Translations under genes and position numbers: made by a program | DNA from: Sinonovacula constricta | Taxonomy: Eukaryota > Mollusca > Bivalvia > Cardiida > Solecurtidae | Assembly (NCBI GenBank): GCA_007844125.1 | Contig: CM017556.1 | Location: 73,959,635 to 74,023,634, forward strand | Length of the DNA: 64,000 nt | Direction of reading: 5' to 3' | Notes under the pieces: model-generated | The model's input: the letters and a program-made list of their open reading frames with translations, nothing else | Database searches by the model: none | Told to the model about the DNA's origin: nothing | Shown: positions 47,721 through 58,920 of the stretch, one piece after another | Position numbering within the stretch: the stretch's first letter is position 1 | Layout: every line of letters begins with the position of its first letter

Positions 47721-48784
47721 TACAAACAAGACCTACCAAATGTGGCACATTGGTCTGAAAGTCCTATTAAGATTTGGCTAACAAGCTTATAGAGATTTAT
47801 AATTCGCCAAAACCACCAATTCCTCTTTTATTTTGCCAAAGAGTTGCAATATTTTTTCAATGCAAGGTAGGTCGTGCGTGCTGTAACTTCACTTTGAAGA
47901 GAATTTATTGTCCATCTTATTATTTCAGGAAAATAATGATATAAGTAAATCAATAATGCAGACAATATTCAGCCAGAAATCTTATCACAACGAAATTTAA
48001 ACAACAGTGTTTTATATATACATAACATATAAAAGAGCACGGACAATGATTTGTGAATGATTATATGTCCAATAACCGCGCTGTTTTGAATCGAGTTTTC
48101 AGTCATCGACTGATAACTGTCAAACACTCGGATTCTCCTTTGCTTCAAAGAGAGACGATAGACAAGAGCGTGAGTGATAACAACAGTTCAACAAGTAACA
48201 GGTTCTTCACAATCTGTCCCAACGAGGGGCATCCATATCGAGCATTTGAATGAGCTTGGCACAGGGGTTTGCGCTCGTTGTTCAACTTCTGGAGTATTGA
48301 CATGCTATGGTTAGGATTAATTATTCTCGGATTGTTGGTGTATACGTTCATTCATTACTACCATAATCTGAGTTGTTGTCTTTATCAGTTTATGCAGACT
48401 CTGCTTTGTCGATCTGCTCAAATTGAAGCGCCGCTTATCTCCACTGTCTGTTGTCTTCATAATCTTAAAGTGTGAAAGTGGTTTCTTACCTTAACGTGAT
48501 TACTGTTCAACTACACAATACTAATATGAACTTTTCGTGATTTATAAAATCTGTGACTAACTCGCAGGCATTCTGAACGGATTGGTTCGTTTACATTCGG
48601 ATTTCTTCCGAACATTTCCTTCAGACAGTTCCTACAGGGATATGCCATCCAGTATCTTCTATTGAACAATACTGGGTGCACATGTATCTCTTCCTGTAAA
48701 AATACTGACGAATATAGGTGACCAGACCTAGTAGCAAATGATAAAATCGCGTAGGCTGGTTTGTCTATTTGAGTGAATATTACG
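47721..48784. other. Unassigned stretch with two short ORFs
   Basis: A frame at 48065-48253 would start MSNNRAVLNRVFSHRLITVK, is Ser/Asn-rich and has a GTGAGT donor-like site inside at 48168. A second at 48269-48475 contains a hydrophobic segment (LWLGLIILGLLVYTFI). They are in different frames separated by a stop and no domain is recognised, so neither is called as a gene. Confidence 0.35.
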
Positions 48785-48853
48785 ATGTCAGAACCTCAGA
48801 GCTTCATCTGTAAACGTGTTGCACCAGTATTAGCAGATGGACCGATGAGCCAA
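48785..48853 (+). CDS. Possible first coding exon, 23 codons
   Basis: An ATG at 48785 opens exactly 23 codons before CAA followed by GTATGT, a usable splice donor. The peptide starts MSEPQSFICKRVAPVLADG and has normal protein composition. The patch is richer in G and C than its flanks. Read through the donor, the frame stops 11 codons later. No acceptor-bounded partner exon in phase 0 was found directly downstream, and family-D repeat sequence begins near 49000. This may be a real first exon or a chance short ORF. Confidence 0.15.
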
Positions 48854-48999
48854 GTATGTTTGTGTTATCTATGTGTAAATAGTGAGTGAAACGAACAAAT
48901 ATGAAGATACTTCAACATGTCTAAGAAAAATAATATTGGCAAAAACAAACTTTGAGCATGTAGATTTCTAAAGATGAGGTTTGTTTTCTGGGTATTTTT

Positions 49000-49730
49000 G
49001 TATAAATAATCACATACTTAGATCTGGCCGAAGTAAGTCTATCCTAGTCTACAGAGGCAGGTGTATCAGATTAGAGGCTTGTCGATGATGTATTTTTTCA
49101 AGCGAGGAATAAACTTGTAGAATAAATGACATATTGACAACTTAATTTGCAAGTAAAATACTTAAGTTCTGGCGTATTGCCGTAAGATGAGCTCGTTTCA
49201 GTCACGTCTTTGAACAGTTTCCAACTTTTTCTGATCAGACCGTTTGAGGAAATACTGATCTGTATTCAATTACTAATGAGTCTGACAGTATGTTATTTCA
49301 TTGGTAATTCTATAACTAAGAAGATTATTCATGGAAAATACCCAACTTATTGTTGTAAGGAAACACAGAAAATGGACATTGTATTGAATATATCTTGCTG
49401 AGCAGAAACGCAATAGTCATTGCCAAAATAAAATAGAAAGACATAGATATAATATGCAGATAAATGGAAAAATTGGGAATATAGATGTCTTCTTATCGTG
49501 GAAGAAATTCCAGCAAATATTTGCAAACATTTGCAAGTGATATATAGGTATTTAAATGTTCAATCAATATTCTTTTAAAAGGATGAATATCTTGATTGTT
49601 GGTCGATTACTTTCAGATTACTTTCAAACATTCACGCAATGGTTTTCTTAAATGAACATTGTATCCTTTACTTACGACATGTGATGGATAGTGTTAACAT
49701 TCAGCGTTTGATTTAACAAACTACATTATT
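49000..49730 (+). repeat. Family D copy 2
   Basis: Contains GTCGATGATGTATTTTTTC, AAACTTGTAGAATAAATGAC, CTTAATTTGCAAGTAAAATA, CTCGTTTCAGTCAC and GAACAGTTTCCAACTTTTTC. It aligns better with copy 3 (62.48 kb) in the first half and with copy 1 beyond. The 63-codon frame at 49210-49401 falls inside. Confidence 0.6.
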
Positions 49731-49959
49731 TTAGGCGGCGAGAGTATGTTTAAACAAAACAAAAACAACTTAAAATAAGCCCACTCGTTGCAATGTAAAA
49801 AACGTTGTTGTTTTGTAAGTAGGTCTTGGCTACGTAGCAACAGATATACTTACAGAATGCACGCGCTCATTCATTTGTTCTTGTTATTTTTGTTGGCCAT
49901 TTGTTGACAAAAACTGATTATCTTATATTTATTTGTAAATTTACCTAAATAAAAGTATT

Positions 49960-51000
49960 TCGCCAAGAAAGAAATCATACGGGATATATATTGCAGGGCC
50001 TATATTATAAATTGTTGTAGTTCGTTGAACTGCTTCGAGTTTGTCAACGGACAATTAATCTCCCAATGGACCTTGATCTCACGGCAAAGACCGTTTCTGT
50101 ACTTACCGCTTTGACTTTGAAGAATGGGGTGCAATATATCTTAGCAACTTAGTCCTAATACGCAAATGAAGAAAAAGAGAAAAAGCAATTGCTTTTTAAA
50201 GAACGATTAATCAAACAATCTTCAGAATAGTTTACAGCAGAGACACAGAAGAAGGGGCGTCAGAAAGTTTTATACTTATAGTATTTGGAGCAACAGGCCA
50301 AGATTTTCTGTCCATCGGAAATATCGGAACAGTGTAATTTTCCGCGATTCGTGATTTTAAGATCTATTAAATTTGACATATGATGGTGGACATGTGGTTT
50401 GTCTGCAGTAGAGACAACTCCCCAAAAGTCCCCAAGGTTGCAGGCTATACATGTAAGAATAACACAAATAATGATTGTCAAAACTCTTACACGTAAATAA
50501 TGGAGCCGAAATACATATTGCTATGATTAACAAACAATTGCATATTTTGGCAATGCATATTATATTAAATAGGTTTTCTTATGTGCATGTTTCTGTCAAT
50601 TTCTGAAATAGACCAGCTTTTGCAAAAAGAGTACACTTGTAAAAACACTTATGTATGAAAACACTTGCTTTACTTCTTAAATAATTTCTTTCGTAAATGT
50701 TTTATGTTCTATCATCACACAACCGCATAGACTAGCACCCTGTTACGAAGTATATGTCAAGCATACTTGTTGAATTTGAAATCTGTCGACTGTCTACCGA
50801 ACATGAGTAACAATGACACATCATCTCTGCATTAAGGTTAATCAGTTACGTTAATGGCTTCAGTACAATTTTTTATATGCAGTATTAAAGATATATTTTA
50901 AAATATCGTCCTTGTCGTTAAACACAGAATCAAAATCAATCACCGTCTTGATCTTAACATGAAATTCTCAGGTCTGTAGAAGGAATTCTATAACGATTTT
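49960..51000 (+). repeat. Family C copy 4
   Basis: Starts GCCAAGAAAGAAATCATACG and continues AGTTCGTTGAACTGCTTCGAG, TGGACCTTGATCTCACGG, AATATATCTTAGCAAC, TTTTTAAAGAACGATTAATC, ATGTTCTATCATCACACAAC, TAGCACCCTGTTACGAAG, AAATCTGTCGACTGTC and GCAGTATTAAAGATATA with TTGTCGTTAAACACAGAA. It is followed by family E at 51.7 kb and family A at 52.54 kb, the same order as after copy 3. Confidence 0.7.
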
Positions 51001-51038
51001 TTCCAACGAGTTTTTTGAAGAACAAATTTATTATTTAG

Positions 51039-51057
51039 AATAACCCTAAGGGTTATT
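51039..51057. other. Near-perfect 9-bp stem hairpin
   Basis: AATAACCCT, one A, AGGGTTATT. There is no adjacent gene; no function is assigned. Confidence 0.55.
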
Positions 51058-51149
51058 AAATAACAATTTACGAACAATATCTTTACTCTCGAAAAGATGC
51101 AAACACGTTTAAGTTATTCATTGCTATGTTTACATGGACATTTTACAGA

Positions 51150-51345
51150 ATCTGAGGGTGTCAAATTAATTATTGGTGAAGGTGGACTCCATACTTATGT
51201 CCAGATAGAACTACCGGCACACCAAAGGTTAGCTGGAAAACCACCCTACATGAAGTTTCTCGCACAAACTGGGATTCAAACTCATGCATCGAGGTATTGA
51301 GGAGTTACAAGTCGGCGACTACAACCGCTCTACCAAGGGCTCATG
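51150..51345 (-). mobile_element. tRNA-derived SINE, minus strand, A and B boxes visible
   Basis: On the minus strand a tRNA-like head begins near 51343: GAGCCCTTGGTAGAGCGG contains a good A box (TGGTAGAGCGG), and about 45 bases on GAGTTTGAATCCC is a good B box. The segment GTAGTCGCCGACTTGTAACT between them matches the SINE at 16.45 kb. The body continues with AGGGTGGTTTTCCAGC, GTGCCGGTAGTTCTA and GGAGTCCACCTTCACC. RNA polymerase III promoters of this type drive SINE transcription. The plus-strand 67-codon frame here (51097-51300) is an artefact. Confidence 0.8.
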
Positions 51346-51699
51346 TATCAATTTTAAAATATCTGAACATAAAACGTCACATTTACTGACCTTAAAGATT
51401 TCCAATTATTAGTAATATTTTGTAATAAAGATATGGATATTGATACGATATATTTAATGAACTGAAAGAAATTTAGCTTCTTGTTGTTGTTATTTTTCTT
51501 TTTGCCCAAATTCATTTTTAACCAGAGATACATATGTAATGAAATTGATTAGTGATGACACACGTGCCAAGTGAACAATAATATCATCATACTTAATTTT
51601 TAAACATTTCTTTTCATTATATCAACAAAGAACGTAATTCCATCTGAAAGCATTTGTATTATTTCCTAATTATTAACATTGTGTATTCTTCCTCAGTAA

Positions 51700-52310
51700 A
51701 CCGCCTTACAGTTAAATATCTAAGCTGGAAGTTGAGTAAAGAAATAACTAAACAGCATCTAAATATGTAATAAGCATTCCTAGGTGCACGGTAGTACATA
51801 CCATGCAGGGGAAGAACACAGTTTAGTATTCCAAATAGTTTTTGTGACGTTCTCCAGATTTCCCGAATGATTACAATTTCCTTTTATAAACAACCATAAA
51901 TAAGTATAAAAACATTGCAAGTAAATGAAAAAAACAACATTTTTTTCTTTAATCTTTAAATCATGTTTACTGCAACAAATACATGTTTGGCATTCGTTTT
52001 CAAGTTACATATATTGCTGGATACAATGGCATAAATGTGTGGTAAATTTTCGAGCCAAGAAGTCATAGAAGTTGGCACCAAGAAGCAAAACGATTTATTA
52101 TTTGCAAATTTGCATTGTCAACCTCCATAGACGATCCTCAGTAAATTCTATTTGTACAAAATTTATATTCACAGGTTTAAGAGACACAAACCTGGCATGG
52201 TATTTTCACAACATGTTTTAACTCCACGAGGACGGCTCAGAGAGGCGAGCCATACACAAGCAAAAAAAGCTAAAATATAGATTACCATCTTATTGCTGAC
52301 AGACATGACG
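51700..52310 (+). repeat. Family E copy 2
   Basis: Partner of 45660-46260; see that entry for matching phrases. It ends near TATTGCTGACAGACATGACG and is followed at once by family A. Confidence 0.5.
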
Positions 52311-52539
52311 ATAAAAGCATCCGTTGTGGGATATGATAAATACACCTAACTTAATTAGTAAAGCGGACAGAAATCTAGAAATAGAATGTTTAAATGATAC
52401 AACGTCTTTCAAAGGAAATGTATCAGTCAATATCTTGAATAAGGGATATATAAAGCACAACCAATCCCTTTCGGCGTCCTCCCATTATACTTCAACACAG
52501 CCATTGTGTTGCTGACTAAATCAGATACCTAACTGTTAT

Positions 52540-53130
52540 GACATTATTATTCAATGACGAAACTACTTTCGTCATAACTTATAGCAAATATCAGCGCTTG
52601 GACATTTTGTATTCAAATAGATCGTTTTTCTTTCGAATGCTTGCATTTGAGAAACTCGTCAGGAAGTGCGAGGTTTAGAGTTCTGTAAAACCGGTTTAAG
52701 CACCCTAGTCGGTCCATATTGCCGACTGACCGTTCCAAGGCGGTGACTGTCGGGTTTGCTATTTTCGTTAAATGACTCACCACAAATTTGTTCTTACTTT
52801 TCGCTTGGCTTGCATATGAAATACCTTTGTTCCGTGCCTTTTACGAGTTTGGTATATGTTGCAATGCTCATAGGACTTTGTCATATATTATTATTCATGA
52901 TCACAACAATGTTACTTGTGCAGTGTGGCGGTCGTAAAAAATCTCCCCGTGCATGTAATCTATGTTGTCATTTAATTCATCCTATAAGGATTGACACGTG
53001 TATTTCCTTTGATGGACATTAAACTTTGATTCTTCAATTTCATCTTTACATGAACAGGATGCTACAACCATTTATTCGTCTCTGGTCATGTTTCTTCATG
53101 ATTCAGAAAGTTAATTTCTTTTATAGTCAA
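52540..53130 (+). repeat. Family A, full-length copy 1 of a tandem dimer
   Basis: All modules are present in order: upstream (TTCAATGACGAAACTACTTTC, AGCGCTTGGACATTTTG), core (AGGAAGTGCGAGG, TTAAGCACCCTAGTCGGTCC, TGCCGACTGACCGTTCC), arm (TTCTTACTTTTCGCTTGGC, TGCAATGCTCATAGGAC, ATGATCACAACAATGTTACT, GGTCGTAAAAAATCTCCCCG) and tail (CGTGTATTTCCTTTGATGGA). The core holds an inverted pair AGTCGG and CCGACT. About 600 bp, without a convincing coding frame. Confidence 0.88.
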
Positions 53131-53159
53131 CCATTTTTTAGTTTTTCAAATCGAAATAA

Positions 53160-53545
53160 TACCATATTCTTTTCTAAACACTATGTGGACATTATTTTTC
53201 AATGACGTCACTGCTTTCGTCATAACTTATAGAAAATATCAGCGCTTGGACATTTTGTATTCAAATAGATCGTTTTTCTTTTCATTTCTTGCATTTGAGA
53301 AACGCGTCCGGAAGTGCGAGGTTAGAGCTCTGTAAAACCGGTTTAAGCACCCCAGTCGGTCCATATTGCCGACTGACCGTTCCAAGGCGGTAACTGTCGG
53401 GTTTACTTTTTTCGTTAAATTACTCACCACATTTTTTTTATAACTTTTCGCTTGGCTTCCATGTTGAATACCTTTGTTCTGTGCCTTTTCGGTGTTTGGT
53501 ATATGTTGCAATGCTCATAGGACTTTGTCATATATACGTATTGTA
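53160..53545 (+). repeat. Family A, copy 2 of the tandem dimer
   Basis: Starts ACCATATTCTTTTCTAAACA and shares very high identity with copy 1 from TTCAATGACGTCACTGCTTTC through the core to TATGTTGCAATGCTCATAGGA, offset about 648 bp. It stops at the start of the second half of the arm. A 90-codon minus-strand frame across it is repeat-derived. Confidence 0.88.
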
Positions 53546-53677
53546 ATATTGGGGTTTAAACTCTCGTTGACTTTTTCCAACTCATTCAACTGGAAAAACA
53601 CACGCACAATACACAAAGCCATTTTAATGTAAAAATAACAAAAAATGAGACGAGACATCACACACAGGTCATTTTAG

Positions 53678-53891
53678 CCACTTGCGTTCCCAAAGCAACA
53701 ACCGGATGTGCATCCGTCTCCTCTTGGCCGTCGTTTCATTGACCAGATCTGAATGGGTAACACTTGATTTCTCTAGCCAAGGTTTGCTCTTTAAGGGCAA
53801 AACAATCATGTTGCAACAAAATGGCGCACCGTATCAAGTGGAACATGGATTTTTAAGGATTAAAAGAGATGTCAACTGCATGATACTTATG
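53678..53891 (+). CDS. Candidate coding exon with strong donor, unknown product
   Basis: Seen: after CATTTTAG at 53670-53677 an open frame runs 71 codons to ATG followed by GTAAGG, an excellent donor, at 53892. An in-frame ATG lies at 53706, followed by a hydrophobic stretch (MCIRLLLAVVSLTRS) that would suit a signal peptide. The following part (EWVTLDFSSQGLLFKGK) looks like extracellular beta-rich protein. Composition is richer in G and C than the flanks. The exon ends in phase 0. The next acceptor-bounded open frame, at 54304, begins in phase 0 too, so the two can join. I recognise no family. It could be an internal or first exon of a secreted protein, or a pseudogene piece. No polyadenylation or promoter evidence is seen. 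Confidence 0.3.
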
Positions 53892-54303
53892 GTAAGGTTC
53901 ACAACTTGCCGTATTTTAATGTGCGTTTAAGTCAGTCATCAATGCTTCATAGTAACGAATGTCGTAGATAAACAAAGTGATTCTGCAATGGCCTGTAATC
54001 TTACATCAGATTGTTTAATGTTTATTGACATTGGAGACAGACATAAGAAAAAATATGTGTTTTTTTTGCGATTAAATCTACAATGAACAGTGGCATAAAG
54101 TAGGAACATGTTTAATGTCATATCTCCATTTGACACATTATAACCATAACAAATTGCTTTAGCAGATGGAGAAGATGAAGAAGATTAAGTGATAATAGTA
54201 TTGACAATGATTAAATGTTAAAAGTGTTTTTTATTTAAGCCCTTGGCCTTTCTTACTGATTTACTTATCTAATGGTGTGCTGATGATGTTGTTGTTTGCA
54301 TAG

Positions 54304-54540
54304 TTTTATGACCTGCTGATAAGCTTTAAAAGCAATGTGAGTGTATCGTTCTTTACGTGGGCTTCAATGGAAATAGCTCCAACCATTGTGTTCTCAGCCT
54401 GCAGTGTAGACCTGCAGTTAGGGCCATACGGAAACAGATTTCTGAAAAAAACTACACTTGCTTATAATTCGCTCTTCGATCTTTTTTTAATAAATGAATA
54501 TTTTTCTATGTCCATTGGCAGTGCATTCATGTCATAACCA
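54304..54540 (+). CDS. Candidate downstream exon joined to 53678-53891
   Basis: The sequence before 54304 is T/G-rich and ends TTTGCATAG, a usable acceptor. From there an open frame (FYDLLISFKSNVSV...) continues to TAA at 54535-54537. Phase 0 fits the donor at 53892, giving an intron of about 412 bp. A GTGAGT donor-like site at 54337 would instead end the exon after 11 codons. The later part includes APTIVFSACSVDLQLGPYGN, which faintly recalls the N-terminal VAFSA strand of C1q domains common in bivalves. The resemblance is weak, and the expected aromatic and glycine landmarks further on are not convincing. Treat it as an unassigned exon or pseudoexon. Confidence 0.22.
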
Positions 54541-55884
54541 TTTTATGTTATATGTGTATGTCATGTTCCTTTTATGATAATATCCCATCTAAAATTAAAT
54601 ATTAACTGTCAAATAATGCAATGTCAATGGTAGAAATATTAAAACCGTTTTACAATGCTGAGCTTAACAAGATCAGTTAGTTGTCCTTAGGAAAACCAAA
54701 TGTGCAATATTGATAATTAAAAGACTTTATTGTTCTTAACTTAAAACGTACTCAGGGTATGGATTTAAATCCTCACTAGTGTAAACTAACTGCTGCCTCA
54801 TTGACCTTTCTCTTAAGTAGTAATGGACAATCCCAACAAGAAGATATCGTATATTATCTGAAAATATGATTAATAAGACAAATATATTTGGTATAACCAG
54901 CAAAACACTAGTAAGAGTTTACTGATACTGAGTACGAAACATGTGGGGACGAATAGTTTAAGGAAAAACCATTGATATATCTGCATGTAATATTTAAAAT
55001 ACATGCAAAAGGTATTATGAATCTATAGAAACGGCAATGTAGGCCTTATCACTAAACACCGGTAATTAATACAGCCTCATAACTCTTTATCCCTAACTTA
55101 TACGGCCTAATAACATTATACCTGTAATGTACACGACCTTATAAGTCCAAAGTTTGTTTTTTAAAACGGATAGTTGTGTCCTACACATTGTAATTCTTAG
55201 AAGAAAGGTAATAATTGACATGTCCCTATTTGGGGTGGGGGGGGGGGGGTAAATGAAAGTGTATGTAAAGAATAATTATGTGTGGACCCGTTTTGATTGG
55301 TGGAAATATCCACGAATGTGTATTCTTTTGTAAAAATATACCGTTTAAAAGGATGATAAAGGACGGATTAGTTTAAGCGAATACACTATAGTCTTACCCA
55401 CGTATAGTTATCCAGTGTAAAAAAAAAAATCAAAGAAATCTTCATTTTGCGGGGTTACAATTAGAGTCCCAAATTGTATAAATTATCGCCTGGGTGTCCT
55501 ATATAAAGTTTGAAATATATTCATAACTGTGAGTCCCCAATTATATTGCAAAAACGTATTTTTTTTCAAACGAAAATTGTCGGCGCAAAGGAAGACGTCA
55601 GCCAAATTCATATGTTCTTCTGTCAACATTTTTGCAATATTTACTCCAAAAGCGCAAAATAAGTGTGTGTGCTTGCGAATGGGCGCGCGTGCGTGGGTAC
55701 GTGCATGCGTACGTGTGTATATAATCTATGACTTAATTAAATTGTAATTCATCAATAAAACAACACATTGAAAACAATTTTGACTACTTCCTTATTTAGC
55801 ATTTACTGCACGGAAGCCAGTTAGTGACATAAAAACCTATAAACTTATTGCGATTGTCAGGATTGTCGATATAAACAATGTTGT
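54541..55884. other. Unassigned stretch with a 13-G run
   Basis: A homopolymer of 13 G lies at 55237-55249. No gene is recognised; the ORF at 55529-55747 runs over low-complexity CG/TG sequence. Confidence 0.45.
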
Positions 55885-56155
55885 ATTGGCAACACTTGAC
55901 AGACACACTGACCCTAGGGCCATTTGGCGAGACTCGAGTTTCAATTATACCAGATAGACCTGTCTGTACCACACAATTTATGACCAGTCCCTGCTTCCAA
56001 ACGTCCTGTCTCAGTCCAATTCATTCCCAGACGGGACCGGTATGTCAATTATATAGCATGGATAAAGTAAATACTAACTTTTTAATGTCGAAATGTTTGT
56101 GTGACTAAAAAATATTATAAAAAATAGCTGCTTTATATGATAAAATGGATAGAAC
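55885..56155 (+). repeat. Family B copy 2
   Basis: Contains TTTGGCGAGACTCGAG, TTTCAATTATACC, AGACCTGTCTGTACCA, TTTATGACCAGTCCCTG, CCAAACGTCCTGTC, ATTCCCAGACGGGACC and AATGTCGAAATGTTTGTGTG. It agrees well with copy 3 at 59.92 kb, including the ATATTATAAA phrase after the end of the reading frame. The 76-codon frame inside is shared with copy 3 only in part and is not called. Confidence 0.8.
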
Positions 56156-57885
56156 TCTTTACGTCGGTTTTGTATAAAATGGCTTTATTCTTGAAATCAA
56201 ACGCCTCAGGTTAAATAAAACATTGTTTTGGATTTGTAAAACTATCAAACACAAACTAAACATATGCAAAAAGATCATGTTTTTACATTTTTCTTTGCTG
56301 GCTTAATCCATTTACACTTGGCAATCGACATTGCTTGTAAACTGTATTGGATATATATATTTCAACCAATCCGGGCACAAAGAAATATTGTATTATTATT
56401 TCCACGGCAATATATACTAATAATATATATGGACATTTATTGTCGTAACCATGGAAACTTTTACTTATCATATTACTTAAATGGCATTGCTGTCGATAAA
56501 GACAAAAGTAGACGTTGTTAAGAACAATGGACATAGACAATATCCAAAACGACCAACTTGCACGATATTTATTCTTCCAATCTAATCACATCTTGCTTAC
56601 GTGAATTACAAATCTTTAGATAAGAAAAAAGAAAATTTTGAATGCAAGCGTGCAACTGCCTGAATAAAAAAGGTTATATTGAATCAAAGCAAATTGATGC
56701 AAAACTCATTTTGTTCAAATGTTTACCAAATGATAAACGTTGTATTATTTCAGCCAAAAACTTTTGTTATTTCTTCGCTTCTTGAGGCCGGTTTTATAAA
56801 AAATAACGTTCTGAATGCGTCCTCAGTAAATCTGAACTTAATTATGTTTCAACAAACTGTCAAGTTTTGCAAGAGAATGTGCATTAGTGCATCTTGAGGC
56901 GTATTTGAAAAGAAACTTACTTATTGTGACTTAAACTACGACTTTTTGTGTTGACATATTAATTTAAATATAAAAAATTCATAAAACCGTTTAATCAAAG
57001 ACACTTGTTAGGAATTTTGCAAAGTAAAGCAAATTTTTAACTATAAGTAGACAAAATAAGGAAGTTTCTTAATGAATACGACCTCTGATGCTGTCGTCTA
57101 CCGATGAAAGTTTAAGAACAGATAGATACGCACTTACCATTTTACAAAAGTGAGTATTTATTTATTGATGTTGGCGTAGATTGTAGTACTATCTTATAAA
57201 AATAACTACTTATATGACGGTTATGTCAAGTAAATATGTCAAGAAAATATGCTCTATGTCGTTGCAAGTTTATAGAACCCTAATTAATATACATGTATAT
57301 GGGTCCATTTCTTAAAATATATTTAAGCTAAATATGCCCTTAAAGGTGGTTTCCGACAGTTTGGAACAAATTATTCTTCTCAAATAACCATTGTCACATG
57401 AAACGATCTTGCAAAATGCTTTTCATTAATGCCCTACATTAGTGTGAACTGTGAAACATTAATCCCCATTCCACATTGCAAACAGGTATTTTTCTATAGG
57501 AGCCACGCTGCAAAGATAGCTATTTTTAACTAAGAAAACCACGTGACAACTCACATTTGAGATGACGTTATATCGTCATACGGGTAATTCGCTCTGACGT
57601 CGATTTTTAACAGAGATTACTATCGTGATTATTGATAGATATGGAATGACTTTAACTTTTTGAGTGTTTTTATAGCGATGTGTACTGTCGAACTATACAG
57701 TCGAAAACTTTACTTGTATGTATGAGTTATACAAATTATGTCCTTATTCCCCAAAAGCAGTGGTAATGTATTGTTACATGAATTTGATAAATAGGTAAAT
57801 AAGAAAAGGTCCTATCAAAATTTTCACAGACATTTGAATTGTATTTACCTGTAGACAAAGGCAAACAAGGTAAATGTAAATGTGA
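56156..57885. other. Unassigned stretch
   Basis: Overlapping open frames on both strands at 56264-56540 (85 codons each) are mutual shadows with no motif support. A short inverted repeat ATGACG, TTATAT, CGTCAT lies at about 57561-57578, carrying two TGACG half sites. Confidence 0.4.
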
Positions 57886-57975
57886 TAAAAACACAGAGAC
57901 GAGGCATAACACACAAAAAGAAAAACCATCAGGTACCGCCTAGGAACGGTCAAGACAAACTGTCGGATACCAACT
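57886..57975 (-). repeat. Family A2 fragment, minus strand
   Basis: On the minus strand the order is: a GACAGTTTG phrase, CTTGACCGTTCCTAGGCGG, TACCTGATGG and TGTGTTATGCCTCGTCTCTG. This is the A2 core end and tail. Confidence 0.6.
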
Positions 57976-58769
57976 TTAACAAATATAATCCTGACAATCG
58001 GTGAGGCTTTATTGACAGTTATTATTCAGATCATAGACTTAAAAAGTTATTTTATTTCATGTCATAATTGTTTGAATGGCATCTAATGTTGATTTTGCTA
58101 TAGATCATTCTGCCAATTTTGCAAAATGCATTTAATTGTCCCCATGGCAATGCATTGTAGAAATAAGCCAGAAAACGTACTTTATTACTTAACGTATTTT
58201 CCCATTTCTAGAAACACTACGAGTTCATAAACAAATATTTAGGAATGACGAACCTGACCTGTATAAAATAATGAATATTCATCGCGAGTGATATTATAGC
58301 GCCCTTTTGTAAAATATTATCTTCTCTAAAATATTAGATAGGTATAGTTTACTGCTTCGAGTATGTATTTGCTAACGGTCTTTACTATATAAGCAGAAGT
58401 ACCATCCATTCTTAAGTTTGATGTTCAGTTCCCTGTTTTTTCTAAGTGTATTTCCTTGGTTCATTGGGCGAGTACTGTCGACCTAGCTTACATTTGTCTG
58501 AAATGTCCTTAGGACACGTTCAAGGATAATAACAGATAATAACAATTTCAATTCGTACGTTTTCTTTGGCTTCGTAAATAAAATAAATAGTCCTTATACA
58601 TTTGGTGCATTTTAGGCAATTTCCAGAATTATTTGCATAATATTTCTACATTAAGGAGACGATTTGATATAAAACACGATTTCAACATTACTTTACCTCT
58701 TAAATATGAGTCTTATAAAAATATAATTTGTTCATGTCGCTTATTTCTGTTCTTAACTTGCTTATGTAC
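57976..58769. other. Unassigned stretch
   Basis: Nothing recognised. Confidence 0.4.
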
Positions 58770-58920
58770 TTTAATTCTTGGAGGGGCGTATGTATCGTAT
58801 GTGTAGATTTGCCAATTTGTAACTCCTTTGACAACTAAGCCTCTCGACGTGGTTGGTTCGAGTCCCGTTTGACACGAAGGACTTAGTGTTGAAATGTCTT
58901 TTGTGTTCTGCGGTGCACCT
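58770..58920 (+). mobile_element. tRNA-derived SINE fragment, plus strand
   Basis: The B box GGTTCGAGTCC at 58855-58865 is nearly perfect. It is followed by CGTTTGACACGAAGGACTTA. A TTTGACAACTAAGCCTCTCG phrase precedes it where the anticodon arm would be. The A box is not clear. The related fragment at 40469-40495 supports a family. Confidence 0.6.

Noticed and set aside
51039..51057. Telomere-like CCCTAA motif
   Set aside because: Only one partial unit within a hairpin; no tandem telomeric repeat.
51260..51345. Functional tRNA gene on the minus strand
   Set aside because: A and B boxes are present, but cloverleaf pairing is not complete and the body continues as a SINE.
56264..56540. 85-codon frames on both strands
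   Set aside because: They overlap almost completely on opposite strands, which is typical of chance in AT-rich DNA; no motif is seen in either.
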